7,978 bases of DNA, from the NCBI GenBank assembly GCA_900768515.1, contig CAAGDG010000129.1:1-7978 (forward strand), read 5' to 3'. A model generated the notes under the pieces. It made no database searches, was not told where the DNA came from, and worked only from the letters and a program-made list of their open reading frames with translations. Below, piece after piece: positions 6,901 to 7,978 of this stretch. The translations under genes and the position numbers were made by a program. Positions within the stretch are counted from its first letter, which is position 1; every line of letters begins with the position of its first letter. Source of the DNA: Lentisphaeria bacterium (lineage in GTDB: Bacteria; Verrucomicrobiota; Lentisphaeria; Victivallales; Victivallaceae).

Positions 6901-7257
6901 GTCCGGAATGCGGAGTGCTTCCAGACCGTCGCGGCGCTCTCGCTCGACGGCAGGCCGATCGCGGAGAGTGCGAGTGTCCTGGTGATCCAGCTGACCAATC
7001 TCTACAACACCGGCGCCCACTTCGGCAACGAACGGCTGACGGTGTTCCGCCGCTACGGAAGTCGGCCGCTCCTCGTCTTCCGGGGCCGTTCGACGGTCGA
7101 ACTTGCAACCGCTTCGCCGTTCAAAGTCACCGCGCTCGGCGCCGACGGCCAGAACCGGGGCGAAGTTGCCGGAAAGCTGGAGAACGGGAAGTTCCGTTTC
7201 ACCGCGGACCCCGGCTGCTTCCCGGGCGGAGTGATGGCATACCATCTGACCCGCTGA
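4000..7257 (+). CDS. Large secreted glycoside hydrolase with clan GH-A-like (beta/alpha)8 barrel
   Basis: This is a 1085-residue protein, predicted exported. Residues 1-23 form a signal peptide with a twin-Arg start (TRRWLLAALA) ending in GIGAAA. Residues about 30-220 form a beta-rich domain shared with the next gene. About 260-412 is a second beta module with AGALNLLHAAAWLP, TFADGSSQTIPV and GNWWGAYN blocks, resembling accessory jelly-roll modules of other large hydrolases. About 470-860 looks like the catalytic barrel: LYGPNLCFSAGF, GYNTVRIHHHD (509-519), GIYIVTDFYTN, then NLVNEE with Asn628-Glu629 as candidate acid/base and VTEFNYC with Glu773 as candidate nucleophile. The Asn-Glu pair and a second Glu about 144 residues later fit the retaining clan GH-A pattern. 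About 930-1085 is a C-terminal beta domain with an ALSLDGRPIAES block. I do not recognise a specific GH family, and the substrate is unknown. It lies downstream of the regulator and prepilin-like gene, probably in one operon, and is followed by a strong terminator. The hydrolase call is fairly sure; family and substrate are not. Confidence 0.85.
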   Translation: MTTRLTRRWLLAALAATGIGAAAMPPGIRLDDKGTFRFGEAEFVIQTYNAGWSPFTNGSWSDRKVERGADGSFTLTGKMKVSGITGDVTEIIRSTGKDSFTVECKTLFPSPAQVNAIHGALIIPAVATTITVDGKERQLPAEYKDMMVFHTNNAKSMTITLAGGRVLTVTGSPLKIAIQDNRKFGGETFSIRFPFTPSSGKITESALSLGFRAESAVSQPIDIRSAANRGFADDRPENPKVGWTGQGKENDLRMIKPGPVEFESLRFEIIDQNQNNGNGSIVLGGKAQAGMEQTATVNFPEGTTAGALNLLHAAAWLPVGQPPFGEIEVTFADGSSQTIPVVTRRDIGNWWGAYNLENAWVTWMNENEQAKIGLYASSFPLQKNNPRSARFRVLSERAMWMIPAVTLSSIPIRFAVTEDKELTIKENRQWIPLEFNRETVKGSALDFSFLQDAPAGKYGFIQASPDGRLTFRNAPDKTIRLYGPNLCFSAGFLDKETVDKMAETFVRLGYNTVRIHHHDTEMLDPKAPDTLTFDPAKIDQLDYLFYRMKESGIYIVTDFYTNRTFKPGDNIPECDFYDQRQMKMLAPISKAALDNWKEFARRWMTHKNPYTGLAWNEDPALFCVNLVNEEVLAWQWNRSPKAAELYIKRFNVWKQENHCPDAQPNEGDRHFRKFLQELQEKCLAEQLRFAKEDLKMQAMVTSLNYTSHIPLALLRDKFDLVDNHAYFDHPGFLEKQWSAPFKYSQGCAMEQYAQVPRLMMPSRIFGKPFIVTEFNYCYPNRFRAEAGPLIGAYSALQNWDGLYRFAWSHGAGSIRKLSGVGGFDAVNDPFAQLSDRIAILMFRRGDVAPSANRFAWDVASNFFEGNDPLEFPMRFQRLGLISQIGSSVNGRAPKGVDILKGASTVEPSKLGNRKVADLWQKLISDKVAVSDTGELRLDVSKPSFTVATPRSESVTLASGSLTAGTLSVRNAECFQTVAALSLDGRPIAESASVLVIQLTNLYNTGAHFGNERLTVFRRYGSRPLLVFRGRSTVELATASPFKVTALGADGQNRGEVAGKLENGKFRFTADPGCFPGGVMAYHLTR

Positions 7258-7266
7258 ACCAACAGG

Positions 7267-7311
7267 AAAACCGCTTTCTCTCCGCAAACCGGATTGAAAG
7301 CGGTTTTTTTT
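7267..7311 (+). terminator. Strong intrinsic terminator between the tandem hydrolase genes
   Basis: AAAACCGCTTTC (7267-7278) pairs perfectly over 12 bases with GAAAGCGGTTTT (7296-7307), with a 17-base loop. The run of eight T at 7304-7311 completes a textbook Rho-independent terminator. It begins 10 bases after the TGA of the first hydrolase and ends 33 bases before the next start codon. Confidence 0.9.
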
Positions 7312-7344
7312 GACGATCAAACCACAATTGACAGGAGAAAAGGG

Positions 7345-7978
7345 ATGGTTTCTTTCAGACGAATATTACAGCTGGCGGCGATATCGGCGGTTCTGCCCGC
7401 CTCCGCCGCGACGAACACGGCGTTCAATTTCAGCGCCGACGGCTCGTTCAAAATCGGCAACGCCCGGTTTCAGGTGATGACCTATGACGCGAACTGGTCG
7501 CCGGTCACCAACAGCAACTGGAGCCAGCGGCAGGAGAAGCGCGACGACGGCAGTCGGACCGTTTCGGCCAAACTGAAGGTCGGCGGCACCACTGGAGATG
7601 TGAACGTCTCGATCAAGACGCTCGCAGCGGACCAGTTCCGCTACTCCGCAGAGATCGACTTCCCCGAAAAGGTCAAAATCAACGGCAACTTCGGGGCGCT
7701 TCTGATTCCGGCGACCGGAACGGAGATCCGGGTCGACGGCAAGACGGTCAAACTCCCGGAGAAATTCAAAGATGTTACGGTGTTCCGCGACAAGTGCTCG
7801 AAAGTGGAGGTTCCCCTCGCGGCCGGGCTGGAGTTGACCGTAACCGGCAAACTTTCGCTCCAGGTGCAGGACAACCGCAAGTTCGACAACCAGACCTTCG
7901 CACTGCGGTTCTGCTTCTCTCCGACGCAGGGAGAGATCAAAAACAGTTCGCTCGAACTCGGATTCAAAGTCAGCAGCA
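7345..7978 (+). CDS. Secreted paralogue of the upstream hydrolase, N-terminal part (runs off the window)
   Basis: The frame is open from ATG 7345 to the window end, giving 211 codons. AGGAG (7333-7337) lies seven bases before the ATG. Residues 1-21 form a signal peptide: MVSFRRILQLAAISAV, then PASA with a likely cut after the Ala-Ser-Ala. The next ~185 residues match the N-terminal beta domain of the preceding hydrolase at about 40-45 percent identity by eye. Shared blocks include TYDANWSPVTN against TYNAGWSPFTN, GTTGDV against GITGDV, GALLIPA against GALIIPA, LTVTGKL against LTVTGSP, and QDNRKFDNQTF against QDNRKFGGETF. The two genes therefore look like a tandem duplication. The rest, presumably including a catalytic barrel, is outside the window, so enzyme function is inferred from the neighbour only. 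No promoter fits between the terminator and this start. Confidence 0.88.
   Translation, partial: MVSFRRILQLAAISAVLPASAATNTAFNFSADGSFKIGNARFQVMTYDANWSPVTNSNWSQRQEKRDDGSRTVSAKLKVGGTTGDVNVSIKTLAADQFRYSAEIDFPEKVKINGNFGALLIPATGTEIRVDGKTVKLPEKFKDVTVFRDKCSKVEVPLAAGLELTVTGKLSLQVQDNRKFDNQTFALRFCFSPTQGEIKNSSLELGFKVSS

Noticed and set aside
3991..7320. A 1109-codon open frame on the minus strand spanning the whole hydrolase gene
   Set aside because: It is a shadow of a GC-rich coding frame. The protein is rich in Arg, Glu, Val and Gly without recognisable domains, while the plus-strand frame has a ribosome site, signal peptide and enzyme motifs.
1..7978. CRISPR array, tRNA, rRNA or insertion sequence
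   Set aside because: I saw no regularly spaced direct repeats, no cloverleaf-like segment, no rRNA-like stretch and no transposase. The only large repeat is the inverted repeat at the left edge, which carries prepilin-coding sequence.

Overview
This window looks like a carbohydrate-utilisation locus from a bacterium of the Lentisphaerota, in the style of Victivallis. The inference rests on three things: several short prepilin-like proteins with an almost invariant FTLIELLVVIA start and a C-terminal H-X9-DG motif, a GntR/LacI-type chimeric regulator, and very large secreted glycoside hydrolases, all with clear Shine-Dalgarno sites. Members of that phylum are known for many such prepilin-like genes next to glycan-degrading genes. 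No marker gene proves the taxonomy. All genes I support are on the plus strand.

Layout. Bases 1-370 hold the 3' part of a prepilin-like gene. Its first ~138 bases form a long, diverged inverted repeat whose left arm, read on the minus strand, encodes nearly the same peptide as the right arm on the plus strand. A short leader with promoter, palindromes and a strong ribosome site (371-595) leads to a complete prepilin-like gene (596-1372). A 529-base noncoding gap follows, holding hairpins and, at its end, a near-consensus sigma70 promoter. That promoter drives a GntR-type regulator with a periplasmic-binding-protein-like sensor domain (1902-3065). A second complete prepilin-like gene (3121-3885) starts 55 bases after it, and a ~1085-residue secreted glycoside hydrolase with a GH-A-like catalytic barrel (4000-7257) follows. 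A strong intrinsic terminator (7267-7311) lies between this enzyme and a second, paralogous secreted protein that starts at 7345 and runs off the window.

How they may work together (inference). The regulator senses a sugar or oligosaccharide and controls the operon it heads. The prepilin-like protein would be an exported, membrane-anchored or assembled surface component. The two tandem enzymes would attack a glycan outside the cytoplasm. The terminator between the tandem enzymes has no visible promoter after it, so the second enzyme is probably made by partial read-through or under conditional control.

The most interesting points are the inverted repeat made of prepilin-coding DNA, the recurring regulator/prepilin/hydrolase architecture, the hydrolase that I cannot place in a named GH family, and the terminator inside the enzyme pair.
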